Below are positions 44,701 to 55,217 of a stretch of DNA of 64,000 nucleotides, one piece after another. The stretch is from assembly GCF_023343835.1 (NCBI RefSeq), contig NC_064437.1, positions 17,975,501 to 18,039,500 of the forward strand. Reading direction: 5' to 3'. The DNA comes from Lagopus muta (taxonomy: Eukaryota > Chordata > Aves > Galliformes > Phasianidae). A program made the position numbers and the translations under genes. The notes below the pieces were generated by a model. The model worked only from the letters and a program-made list of their open reading frames with translations, made no database searches and had not been told where the DNA came from. Position 1 is the stretch's first letter. Each line of letters begins with the position of its first letter.

Positions 44701-45034
44701 AGTAAAAACTAAACATGCAGTTATGTAATACAGTTGTCTCCTAGACAGTCTTTTAGTTGAACTCTACAAGAAAGTGACCGTGCAGAGAAAAGCTACAAAG
44801 AAATGCCAGAAATAAACTTCTTGACATTCTGAAAGAACTACTTAATTAGCATTGTATTCACTGAAATGTAAAAGCAAACGCAACAAAGAGAAATAGCAAC
44901 AAAACAGTAGTTCACTTTACATGTAATAAAAATTGAAAGTAAATGAAGCAAATAAACCTCCCCAACTTACCAGTTATTAATACATACAAAATAATTACCA
45001 CAGTTTGGCTTGTTCTTCCCATCTGTTTTAACAT
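38582..45034 (-). CDS. VCAM1: VCAM1, vascular cell adhesion protein 1; 7 coding exons, five Ig domains
   Basis: Endothelial cell-surface Ig-family receptor for leukocyte integrins alpha4beta1 and alpha4beta7. Coding exons: 44971-45034, 44039-44314, 42998-43315, 41978-42250, 40351-40617, 39491-39757, 38582-38742. All borders are GT/AG and all internal junctions are phase 1, giving 541 codons plus TGA. Residues: signal peptide about 1-25; Ig1 23-113 with the double-cysteine pattern (TCNTTGC, LCTVIC) and MDYP at 63-66 in place of human IDSP; Ig2 115-219; Ig3 221-310; Ig4 312-399; Ig5 401-488; transmembrane about 497-521; tail SRKAKINGSYSLVKALRLKV. The tail matches mammalian VCAM1 GSYSLV. Human VCAM1 has seven Ig domains and 739 residues; the middle duplicated block is absent here. 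Start choice: the first in-frame ATG (45034) follows an in-frame TAA, and a second ATG lies four codons in (45022); both contexts are weak. The promoter has tandem kappaB sites. Confidence 0.94.
39491..39757 (-). CDS. VCAM1: VCAM1 coding exon 6 (fifth, membrane-proximal Ig domain)
   Basis: Residues 400-488: VPPQNVTVLVYPSENVKEGE, NITIVCSTYSNPPSRMILKK, NDTGRYLLDVFNEVGSN. It has the first Ig cysteine (Cys425) but Leu470 where the second should be. Five N-X-S/T sequons occur in this one domain. Donor GTAGGT is followed four bases later by a second donor, GTAAAT. Confidence 0.94.
40351..40617 (-). CDS. VCAM1: VCAM1 coding exon 5 (fourth Ig domain)
   Basis: Residues 311-399: APPKNTTLTVFPSSSVKEGE, TISCTATGVPAVQIILEKK, KAQLKDAGKYECTFTNKFG. 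Closest in wording to the last Ig domain of mammalian VCAM1 (KAQLKDAGVYEC). Donor GTCAGT. Confidence 0.95.
41978..42250 (-). CDS. VCAM1: VCAM1 coding exon 4 (Ig domain 3)
   Basis: Residues 220-310: FGPQNTFISASPGNLSMEGH, LTCVTESNPPAQVFWRKHL, DSGQYICEVINPVTNKTEK. Both cysteines and the DSGxYxC motif are present. Two N-glycosylation sequons (NLS, NKT). Acceptor TTTTCCAG, donor GTATAA. Confidence 0.96.
42998..43315 (-). CDS. VCAM1: VCAM1 coding exon 3 (Ig domain 2)
   Basis: Residues 114-219, SFPSDPVIKTTASLVVGETA and on through ITCVARLQIAGMDFEPNERS. The larger size (318 nt) is characteristic of domain 2. Disulfide cysteines are present (VICKV, ITCVA). Confidence 0.96.
44039..44314 (-). CDS. VCAM1: VCAM1 coding exon 2 (Ig domain 1, integrin site)
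   Basis: Residues 22-113. AQIGETLILTCNTTGC, FSWRTQMDYPLGGKV and STLTMSPVSAENNNDYLCTV match mammalian domain 1. Asp64 occupies the position of the key integrin-binding Asp of human IDSP. Acceptor CTTGTTGTAG, donor GTAAGT. Confidence 0.96.
44971..45034 (-). CDS. VCAM1: VCAM1 coding exon 1 (signal peptide)
   Basis: Encodes MLKQMGRTSQTVVIILYVLITG with a hydrophobic core TVVIILYVLIT; the last G base pairs with TT of exon 2 to make Val22. Starting at the second Met (45022) would shorten the n-region by four residues. Donor GTAAGT. Confidence 0.85.
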
Positions 45035-45135
45035 TTATGATTGCTGTTATTAGGATTCAAAAGCTTTGCTTTCTTTCCTGCAAAGAAGTACACTGAGAGG
45101 CTGCTGCTCTGCAACTGTTAGTTGCTGCATGTGCT

Positions 45136-45189
45136 CCTTATAAAGGCTTTTCTTTCAGTGGAGTGGGAAATCCCTGCACGGGGAAATCC
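45136..45189 (-). promoter_or_regulatory. VCAM1: VCAM1 promoter: TATA box and tandem NF-kappaB sites
   Basis: TATA-like TTTATAAG at 45138-45145 lies about 105 bp before the start codon, which predicts a transcription start near 45110. Upstream, GGGATTTCCC (minus; 45165-45174) and GGATTTCCCC (minus; 45180-45189) form two kappaB motifs spaced 15 bp centre to centre. A GAAAGAAAAG interferon-factor-like motif lies between the TATA box and the kappaB pair (45147-45158). This matches the known cytokine-responsive architecture of mammalian VCAM1. Confidence 0.88.
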
Positions 45190-45199
45190 AGAGTAGGAA

Positions 45200-48100
45200 G
45201 AGATCCAAGTGTGGTGGCCTCAGCGCCCTCTGCTGCTTTTTTTTCCCCTTTCTTCTAAATACAAAATTTAAAGTTCAGGATAACAAATATTAACACTTGT
45301 AATATAGTTCTTAGTACAGTTAAAAATAGTAAGAGAAGATCTGATCCTGCAAACATTTAATAATGAGAATGGATATGGGTAATTATAAGTAATTGAATGG
45401 GACTATATGATGGAAATGTTATTCAGATTTGCTTTCAGTTCAAATATTTTCGTAGGACTGTTTGCTTTGAGAGTTCACAATATTATCTTATGAATAATGT
45501 TCCCTAACACAGTATTTTCTTTGAAGACTACTACCACTCTCAGAGGTGATGTTACTCATGTTGCTAAGTATTTTTAATCCCTAAAAATGGAGTCAGCTAA
45601 CAGAAGTCTTCAGACTTAGATAAAAGCAGCAAGAAATTCAGTGCAAAACATCCTTGCTTTTAGAATGTGTTAGGAAAATCACTTGGCATAATAGTTTGAC
45701 TGTATTTGACATCTAAGAAATATCATCATGAAGCAGATTTTAAAAAGAGCATAGCTTTCTTTTGCTATTTTGTAGATGAGTAATACATTGGAAAAATAAA
45801 GGCTGAAGTAATAATGCCATCAGTGCTCAAGAAATTTACTTGCTGAAAAGTTAGCATGACACTGACCTAATATTTTTTGAGCCATGCAGACTTTACAGTC
45901 AAATCTAATACAAGCTCTAAAATATCAGATACAGGGGAGAGTAGGACCAGAAAGAACTACAGAAGTCCTGCAACTGCCCCTACATTTTCATCCTCAAAGG
46001 ATGGTTGGGCAGTACAAGCTGTTATAGAAACAGCAAAGCACATTGTGATTATTATGTTTATGTCTCTCTCAAAGATAAGGTAAAATAATAAGCTTTTCTT
46101 TTTTTTTTAAACACACAACATAATCGCATACAACAGATGTAATGATTTGAGGAAAAATTATAAAACTGTTAAAATTGTAATCTCAGGCTGAAAACATATC
46201 TCCAAAACAATAATAATCAATAGCAACAAAAGTACTCAATATAAGCAATAAACAAATGAACAAAAGAATTACCTAAAAGAAATAAAACAGGAAAATATGA
46301 AGCAGCTAAGAGAGCCTAAACAAAACTCACTAAAGCTGAAACTATCACAATGGATTATCCCATAAGATATTAATTTATTATCATTATTATTGTTGTTATT
46401 AGAGGAAAAAAAATAATTCCCAAAACTGTCATGAAATACAGGAAAACCACTGTTCTGATAGTACTGTTCATAAAATCCAGAAAAAACAACAACAACAACA
46501 AAATCTGTCTGGAGTAGATAACAGCAACTACAGAATGCAATTTCACTTCACATATCAGGTTTTGTTAAAAGGAAGCACATTCTCCCAGTTGAGTGGCAAA
46601 TAATTACTTTTTAATCACAGATAGAGAGAAATAAGAGTTGAAACTCCTCTTTTTTTAACACTCTCTCTGTTTTAACAGCTCAATAATCACAATCTAAGCT
46701 GAGGGAGAAAAGGCAAAATTTCCCTGTTTCTGGGAAGCTGGTTTCTAGATACAAGAAAATACAAATATAGAAGGCAATATCCGCATGTTGAAAAGACTAC
46801 AATCAAACCCTTCATCAGATAACACGGAACAGGAAATATCTCTGTTCCAGCTTCCACTAAATGAAGCTGGACAGCTGCCATTAACTTTACAGGAGTTGGA
46901 ATCCCCACTATACTGAGTAGTTAGATTTATCTTCAACAGTATAGGTAAGAGCAAGATTAGACCATACATATTAAAGGACATATACATGCCCCAAGACATT
47001 CAGAAATTTCTTAAAATTTGCTCTTTCCCCCATCTCAGATGTGAGCCTCCTTAGTACTTTGAAAAGAACATACGCTTACTGTTGCCTGTACCATCTTGAG
47101 CATCAATTTGCAAATGGGAAATCAGATATTCAGATATAATCAGAATTCGCTTCGCTGTCCCATCCAAAAACAGAAAGCAGCTGACAAATTTTAGGGATTT
47201 ACAAGAGTTCAGATAAACTAGCTTTTTATTCAAACATCACAGAGCACAATGCTGGTGATAAAAAATAGAGGTACATTTACAAGTATTACAGGATCAACTG
47301 TAAGAAATTCTGACGCATGCAGAGCATAGTGAATGCTGGAATGTAACCAGTAATACAAAAAAAAAATTATTAAAGGCACAAGAAATTAAAAGACTTAAGC
47401 ACTGGAATGTAAATACATGCTTTCCAGTATATCTAGCAATCAAAAGAGACTTTTCTCAGGCTTTGGTGGACAAACCAAGATAAAAAAAATTGTCTCAGAA
47501 GGCAGTTTGAAAATATTGCACACATCATTTTTGGCCTGGTGTCAGAAAATACAAACATCCTTCAGGAAACTGAAACTTAGCTTAGACTTGCTCTGGAATG
47601 TAAAAGAAAACTGTGATTAATCAGAACTGTGATAAGCATTTGCTTTAATTCAATACTTCTGCAATCCTATTAAATATTTAAGATAAATTTTACTTAATTT
47701 CCGCAAAAGACAAAAGAAACCATGACTTCATGACGACTTAAATGAGCTATTCGAACAAAATGTGCATTATGCAACATTTTAGTTACTTAACACTTCAAAC
47801 ACTCTTCGCTACTTTTCTCATATCTCCTGCACCAGAGGCTATTCTGAAAGCTGAAAGGCTAAAAGCCGTGCAGAATTTGGTATCTTAAAACCTTTGCCAT
47901 TCTTTCTGTGATTTTTTTGTGATTTATGTCCAAGGACCTATGGAAAAGAGGGTCAGTCCTGCTCTCCTGGCAGAGGGGATTTAAAAAAAAAAAAAGAAGA
48001 AGAAAAATGGCTTAATCAGACCGATTTCCTATGCCCATAATAAAATGTCTATGCCACTTCAGCCCAATATAAGCATCTTGAGTCACTTTTTGTGATTTCT

Positions 48101-51100
48101 CCTAAAAATACCTACTGCTGGAGTAATTACTTCTACATAGGGCCCCAACACAGAAATATATTTGTTATATTTACATTTATTACCAAGCACCTTTAATGAG
48201 GAATCACGTACGTGGAGTACATGCATTAATATTGCTGCCCTATACAGCAGACAATCTGCTAGCCTCAGCTTTTCAGTTCACAATGAACTCAGCAATCTGC
48301 TACATGTGTCATATACTGTTTTTCCTTCCTCAGTGCCCACTGATTTTTCAGTCTCAGCACTTCCCTGACCCTTTTCTTTCTCTAACTCCCTTCCACTTCT
48401 TTCTTACCACCTGACAATAGTACAATTTCTGCATTGCCCCAAGCTGGGGAGGAGAGCATCACTGTCTCCCTATAATTTTCACACCTGGATGGGAAGGATG
48501 AGATCTACCTGCAGGTCTGTTTGAGGGATTGTGTCTTCTTCCAGTATTGTAACTTTCCTCTAACCACAGACAAACATATCCTGTAACCCACATAACATCT
48601 TAAATTGTGCTCCACATGTAACTTGTCATCTATTGGGAAAAAAAAAAAGGTAAAGAAAGAAACAAGAAAGATTTCTCATGTTTCTTTCTCTTCTCTGGAA
48701 TTTCTGAAATACTTTATATATACTTCCTTCTTGATCTTTCTCAGGCACCAGTTCACCAGCATGCCATTTCCTGTTTGGTTAGTTTAACTGCACAGCATTT
48801 GAGGACACCCAGAATACAAATAAAATGCTGGATAATGTGATATAGAAGTGTGATAACTTGCATAGGCAACAAAATAGCTGATTTATTACTTCTACTCAGA
48901 GGCGTTGTCTCTTTCATTTCACAGAAGGAGCAAAAAGTTCATTATCAAAAAAATAACAGCTAATAAAAAGTCCCTACTTTTTTCTTAGTTCATGCTGGCA
49001 GAAAAGAAAAAACAAGCTGTGGAAATTCCAGGTTTCATTTCTGAAAAAAGAATATACCATTGGAGAGGTACTGGATCTAAAACTGAAACCATTTTATATC
49101 CTTTAAAACCACTTACAGTAGCTGACCTTCTATTGTCTTTATAAATACATATGTTGGAAAAAAAAAAGCTTTCTTCCTGAAATGTGCTCTAATATCAAAT
49201 ATTAAGTGTATCAAGAGCCAGATTCAATATGAAATTTGGAGTATTCAAAATCTTTTTGTGAATTTTGATGCAAGAGCTCAAACCTATTTTTATTTTGAGC
49301 CAAATAGGCTGAGATACAATCAAGTCAGTTACTCTTACTGGAATCACAACTCTTCAGACAAAATTTATTCAACATGGTCGGAGTAAAGAAATAAAGAGGA
49401 ATTTGGGTCAAAGTGCAGACACTGGGTAGGACCCAGGATATGGAAAGTAAACTGAAAAGACTTAGAGAACATGACTGAGTTACTTAATTCTCTCAACATT
49501 CCATGTGAAACCCCAATACCAGTAAATTTGTTGCATACTTCATTAAGGCCAACATTTCACATCATCAGATGAAGCTAATCAAGAAGAGGGTGAGGAGAAC
49601 TTCCGACCAACCTTTGTTATTACTTGCCAGCAGCTCATCTCCAAAGCATTTGTACATACTGTACAATGCAAAAATGGAAATCAGTTACTTCTTGTTTCCC
49701 GTTTCCTTGCTCCTCAGTCATGAGGGTACATCTATGTCCCTATGGAGCCAGAAAGGAAAAGGAGAATGAAAACAAGTCCTGTAGCAGATCATTCTAGCTG
49801 GATCAGAGGCCAGATAGCACACATGAAAAATAAATTCAGAATTGTGACTCTCCTAGACAGCCTACTGATAGCTGCACTGCTGCTGCTGATCTTGAAACTT
49901 GTCTATCACAGACTATTCTTTATTCTCTTATGATGGTTCTCATTCTGAAGAGCTGCATTCAGCTGTATAGGTGTCATTTTTGCTGCAATGTTACATAAAT
50001 GTTATCTTTGAAGTTACAAGTAGATTGCCTCATTAACAGATAGAAGTATTACATGGATGTCAGAAACAGTTAAATGATTTTACATTGCAGAATTTGAGTA
50101 TCATCATTCTCAAATCTTCCATGTAAGAAAGATGATGGGGGATGCAAAATCTATTTGCATTTAACTGACAAATATATTTCTTTTTTCTAGAAAAAGCCAC
50201 TTTTCCCTCTCAAGAAATAGACTGGAAGTTCTATATTAAGTAACCCTCCAAATAGAAATAAGAAAAAATGAACAGATTTTTACTTTCATCGAGCCAAAAA
50301 GTTAGATGTCTGAGAAATATTTGCTATTTGCAATAATAAAATATGTTTGTGTGTACATACAGTATCAAAATGACACTTAAAGCCAGTTGCAAGTCTGTAA
50401 AGGATACCGCACTCTTCCTATTTGCTCCTGAATGCACTCTATCCTAAATCAACAACATGCTGTTTTGTTACTTACACTATCTCTTTTCTATCCAGAGGTA
50501 AGCATCATCTTAGCTACTTGCTTTGTTAACGCTTTCATGGAAGAAATACCCTAATGTAGGATTGGCCAAGTGATAAAAAGCACTGGCAGCTGAGTTTTTA
50601 TAGACAACAGTAAGAATGCAAGCTTCTGAATTTACTTTCCCTTTCAAGACAATTACTTGGCAAAGTATCAAAGCTCAAATCCGTGTCTCAGATAGAAAAC
50701 TGAGCAAGAATGACTTTCATAGTTGTGTCAGCTTCTATCACAGACCACATTGCTCTCTAGCGATAAGAGAGGCAACTGGAGAAATGTGATGCATATTTGA
50801 AATTGCTGTCAGGCAGCATAAAGCTTTGTGCTGAATTTACTTGAGAAATATCTGACTTTCAGCATTCCCATGCTTCTTAAACGATGATCCCTCCTGAAAT
50901 TTTCCAGAATATATAAATACCAATTCATAAGGAACAGATGACTGTTGGATAAATTTTGTCTCCATTGGTTTGGTTTCTGACTACAACCAACTCAAGCATG
51001 AGCAACAGACATTAGTACCTCTCTTTCAGTAGTTCAACTCCAGACAAATGCTCGACCTACACAATTTTTCTGGAGTGATATCCTGAATACAAAAAGACCA

Positions 51101-51224
51101 GAAGCCAGGTGACTTCAGGGCACAAGAGTTTCCAGGGGCATGTTCAAAGATTAATTCATTAAGATTTTGAGAAAATTATAGTGAATGAATACAGCACAGC
51201 TATCTTACACTGAAAAGAAATATA
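45200..51224. other. Intergenic DNA upstream of VCAM1
   Basis: About 6 kb of AT-rich DNA. Only short reading frames, none with a recognised family or in-phase splice partners. An ACA-triplet run lies at 46485-46501. It may hold VCAM1 enhancers, which sequence reading alone cannot show. Confidence 0.65.
46485..46501. repeat. (AAC)n run
   Basis: Short pure triplet run AACAACAACAACAAC. Confidence 0.85.
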
Positions 51225-51873
51225 CTCCAGCAATTGTTGGTAACAACAGACAACTTTTTTGCCTCTGTCTTCTCTGATAACTGCTTACCACACAACCCTC
51301 AAATGTTTGCTTTGACAGGAGGGGACTGGGGAAGCAACGTCCCTCCCACTGCAAGCAAAGATCAGGCTCACAACCACAACCACCCACAAGTCTATAGGTC
51401 CCGATTACATGCATTCCAGAGTCCTAGGAGAATTGGCTGATGTGGTCACCAAGCCACACTCCATGATATTTGAAGTCATGGCAATCAGGTGAAGTTCCTG
51501 GTGACTGGAAAAAAGATAATACCACACTGATTTTTAAGAAAGGTAAAAAGAATGACCCTGGGAACTATCGTCCCATCAGTCTCACCTCTGTGCCAGGAAA
51601 GATTACGGAGCAGATCCTCCTGGAAGCTAAACAGAGGCACAGAGAAGATAGAGAGGTGATATGGGAGAACCAGCATGGCTTCACTAAGGGCAAATCCCTT
51701 TTGATCAACCTGGTGGTCTTTTATGATGCTGCCACTGCATCAATGGACAAGAGAAGAGCCCTGGGCAACCTGATTTAGCTGTAGAGTTTCCTGTTCATTG
51801 CAGGGAAGTTGGACTAGATGACCTTTAAAACATCCATTCCAACTATAAGGATAATATGATTCTGTGATTCTGT
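51225..51873 (+). mobile_element. CR1 LINE with internal deletion
   Basis: Plus-strand CR1. ORF2 reverse-transcriptase text (GACTGGAAAAAAGATAATAC, then protein-like [20 protein letters not shown] and [20 protein letters not shown]) runs to about 51758. It then jumps straight into the 3'UTR (CTGGGCAACCTGATTTAGCT, GGACTAGATGACCTTTAAAA) and ends with ATGATTCTGTGATTCTGT at 51856-51873. The rest of the RT domain and the ORF2 end are missing. Confidence 0.93.
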
Positions 51874-52298
51874 ATTACTGATGTAAAGTATTTGATATAA
51901 AACTATCATCCTTATTACTACATTTTATTACACGGAACCATCTTATGTCATGCCAAGACCCAGCAGCTGACTGGTTTTTTTGCTCATTGCTCAGGTGTCT
52001 TGTTCCAGGATTGTATTGAATTTTGTGCTACAAAGATGTTCACTCTAACTTTAAGGTCAGTGTATGGATTCTGCTGTAGCTTATGAGTTCAGAAAACACA
52101 GTTTGCAAATAGAAGCATATTCTATTAATAAATAAGGACCACAGAAAAATTAAGAAAAAATTATTTCCCTTTATCCTGTAAATTGGAATTCATAAGATTT
52201 ATTGAGCAAAATGAGGCTTTCAGATTTAATGTAAAGGAAGATAACTTTTCAGATGCATTTTCTAGTAACGAATGACTACAAGAATGAACAGAAATTTA

Positions 52299-52339
52299 TC
52301 GCAAGGTGGTTATCTACCAGTCGCAAGGCTATCTACCAG
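52299..52339. repeat. Short tandem duplication, 22 and 19 bp
   Basis: TCGCAAGGTGGTTATCTACC then TCGCAAGGCTATCTACCAG; the second copy lacks three bases. Confidence 0.85.
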
Positions 52340-54729
52340 TAGCTACCAGATCATCACATTAATATTACAGTGTGAGTGCCAGCATTGCTCTCTTAGCAAT
52401 CTAATCAAAAGGAGTAGACAACAATTGAAAAAGACCATTAATTTTTGACCAGAGTTTCAGATTATGATAGAGATAAAAGAATATTTTGTATAATGTTCCT
52501 TTTAAAGTTGTTGGGTTTTTTGTTTTGTTTTGTTTTTCAATCACCTGTAAACTTACCTTGATATTTGATTTTATTACTCTTCCTTATAAAAATTAACATT
52601 TTAATGAACATATTTCCTGCTATGGTATTCACCTACTTTCACCAGGATTTGTAATGCACATTTAGACATTGAAGATTCACTTTTTACTTCCAAGCTTTTT
52701 TAGTCACCAAACCTCAGACAATCAATTTCAGTGCTTTCACTGACAAAATTACGTGTTGCACATGACTTTTCTGGCACACAACTATTAAACAAACCATTGT
52801 GAATAACTGGAAATCCTGGTAGGATCTGATCAGAAGAAATAGACATTAAATCAAGCAAGAAGTCAACTGTAATTTCTTGGTAATCTCATTATGACCAATC
52901 TAAATCAGTTTCATAGCCATTTTCTTAAGGTCAACGAAGGTGAAAGACTATGGAAGCCTGAATTGTAATGTGATACAGAACTTCCAGTTTTATCTGTCCT
53001 TTAACTGCTTGCTGGCTCTCAAAAAAGAGCTGTTTAGATTAATTGAAGAGCTCTGTTAAGGATACGGCATTTCAAGAGCCTGGAATGAAAGAGAGTGTAG
53101 CCTGCATTGTCACATCTCAGTTTACAACACACAGAAGTGTTTAGTACAAGTGAGAACAGCTTTGTGATTCCCAAATGAACAAGGAATAATTGCCCGGGAG
53201 CCCAAGGCAGCTGTAAAATGTCACTGTTAAAGCGGAATGCAATCTACCATTCTTGCCATGAACTTTACAGAGAAATAAATACTGAAAAATCTTCTGCTTA
53301 ATGTAAGCGAAGATGCCAGACTAACCAGTCACTAACATCTTCACAAAATATCCACACTCTGGACAATGGAAAGTTACTTGAAAGTCCACTAAAATAAATT
53401 CTAACAAATACCATGAGAATCTTCTTACTTTAAAACTTAAAATCTTTCCCAACAAATTCCAGTTTGTTGCTCAGAAATCACTTAGCATTGCTTCACAGAA
53501 CACTATAAATAAGGTAAATAGGTCGGAAAAAAAATGCTGCTACTTTATACAGCTCTCCTCTACACTCCTACAATAAAAAAATTATTCTCCACCCAACTAC
53601 AAAACAATTTTATCATTTCTGAATTTAGGATGCTACTGATCTTCATCAAATTACCTCTTCTGAGCATCTCAGTTTTACAGAGACTGCCAAACTTTTGCTT
53701 TCCAAACCCTTACTGTCCATCAGCTGCTGCTAATACAGTACTTCCAGGCTGCTGCACAGTCTTATATCCATATTTCAGCTCTTTCTTCTGTGTAGCAGCT
53801 TCTGCTGACTTTACACTATATGCTGCATAACGCTGACTGCTGTCACCCATATCTGCAGGAAAGCTTTCAGAAAATTAAGCATGTCATCTTCTTACTTGGA
53901 ACTCCATTCTGGCCTAATCTAAAACCCAAATGGACTCAAATAAAAAAATTTTTAGAGACGCTACCGCACTTCGCATTGCCCCCCTTTCATTGTGTAATGA
54001 CTTACTGATTTCATAAAATTGAAAGCATCATTCTTACTCCCATTAGAAACCAGACAGAGAAAAACTGAAGAGCAACTCTGGTGCCAAGGATCTGTATAAC
54101 TGAAGTTAAAAGGAACAAGATTGCTAAGTATTTCTTAGGGGACCTCCTGGTGCAATCGACCACTAAGCCCATGCTCAAGTATGAAGCACAGCTGCAGTTC
54201 AGAAGGCTATCTCTGCCATAGCACAAAAGTTTGTAAAATTTATCACAAATAATAAATATACTTAAAAGAATAAATCTGAACAGTGAAAGCTAGCTTTGCA
54301 ATACAACTTGAAGACACATGTTAACACTGATCTCAAAATACAAGAAAGTTTCAAAGGAAATACAGAAAATAGTGCATCCCTAACACATACAATTTTTTTT
54401 TTTTAATGATGTGGTTTTTTTCCATTCTTGGAAGAAAAACATCATTTACCATTTTACTATTATCACTTTTTAAACATTTCCCAACTTCAGCATAAAAATC
54501 TCCACATTCTCCAACTATATCATATGCAAAACCTTACTATGGACTCAGCCCTTTTCGAAATCCTAATGTCATACAGTGGATAAAGAAAGAAACAGGATAT
54601 CCAAGTAAAATATACAAGGATAGGAAGAAAATTGTTTATAAAATGGCAAGTAGTGTCCTGACATATACAATATTCTCATTGTTTTTTCCTTTGCCATAAG
54701 TTTTCTGACACTTCTTTTTGTGGTTTGGG

Positions 54730-54774
54730 TTTTTTTTTTCTCTCTTTTTTTTTTTTGTCTTTTTTTTTTTTTTT
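54730..54774. repeat. T-rich tract with CTCTC and GTC interruptions
   Basis: Runs of 9 to 16 T separated by short interruptions. Confidence 0.9.
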
Positions 54775-55183
54775 GTCTTGCTTGCTGATTTATTCATTAG
54801 CTTTGTCTATCGCTATGGCAAAGGCAAATATCCTTTGGAAGGAAGGCCATCTTCCCTCCTCCACACTTCCTTTGGGACAGAAAAGAATGAACATCAGTTT
54901 ACTGCACCTGGACAGAAAGACCCACAGGTCTCAGACTATATCATACTCAGGCAAAATTGCCTGAGGAGCAGATTGTTTGCCACATCAGCAGTACTTACCA
55001 TTGCTCTACTAACACGGAGTAATAGTCAACAGCGGATGCTGAAGACTGCACATAAAAGGCCAAGTTTATCATGCAGTGCTTCAAATAATTTCCTTATTCA
55101 CACAGGATATCATGTACCGTTACTTGAGATATGACTTCCTTCTTTAGGTTGTTATTTTATTGCAAATATTCTTCCTTCAACAG

Positions 55184-55217
55184 CGGGGGGGGTGGGGGAG
55201 GGAAAGGAAAAAAAAAG
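55184..55217. repeat. G-rich then A-rich purine tract
   Basis: A G-run interrupted by one T (GGGGGGGGTGGGGGAGGG), then an A-run. It could form a G-quadruplex in principle, but no evidence of use. Confidence 0.8.

Larger units (their letters stand above)
38743..44970 (-). other. VCAM1: VCAM1 introns
   Basis: Six introns, all phase 1. I checked the longer gaps (40618-41977, 42251-42997, 43316-44038) on the minus strand for further Ig-type exons and saw none. No CR1 recognised. Confidence 0.75.

Noticed and set aside
54718-55134. A 138-codon plus-strand open frame
   Set aside because: The first third is a Phe-rich translation of a T tract; the rest is featureless.
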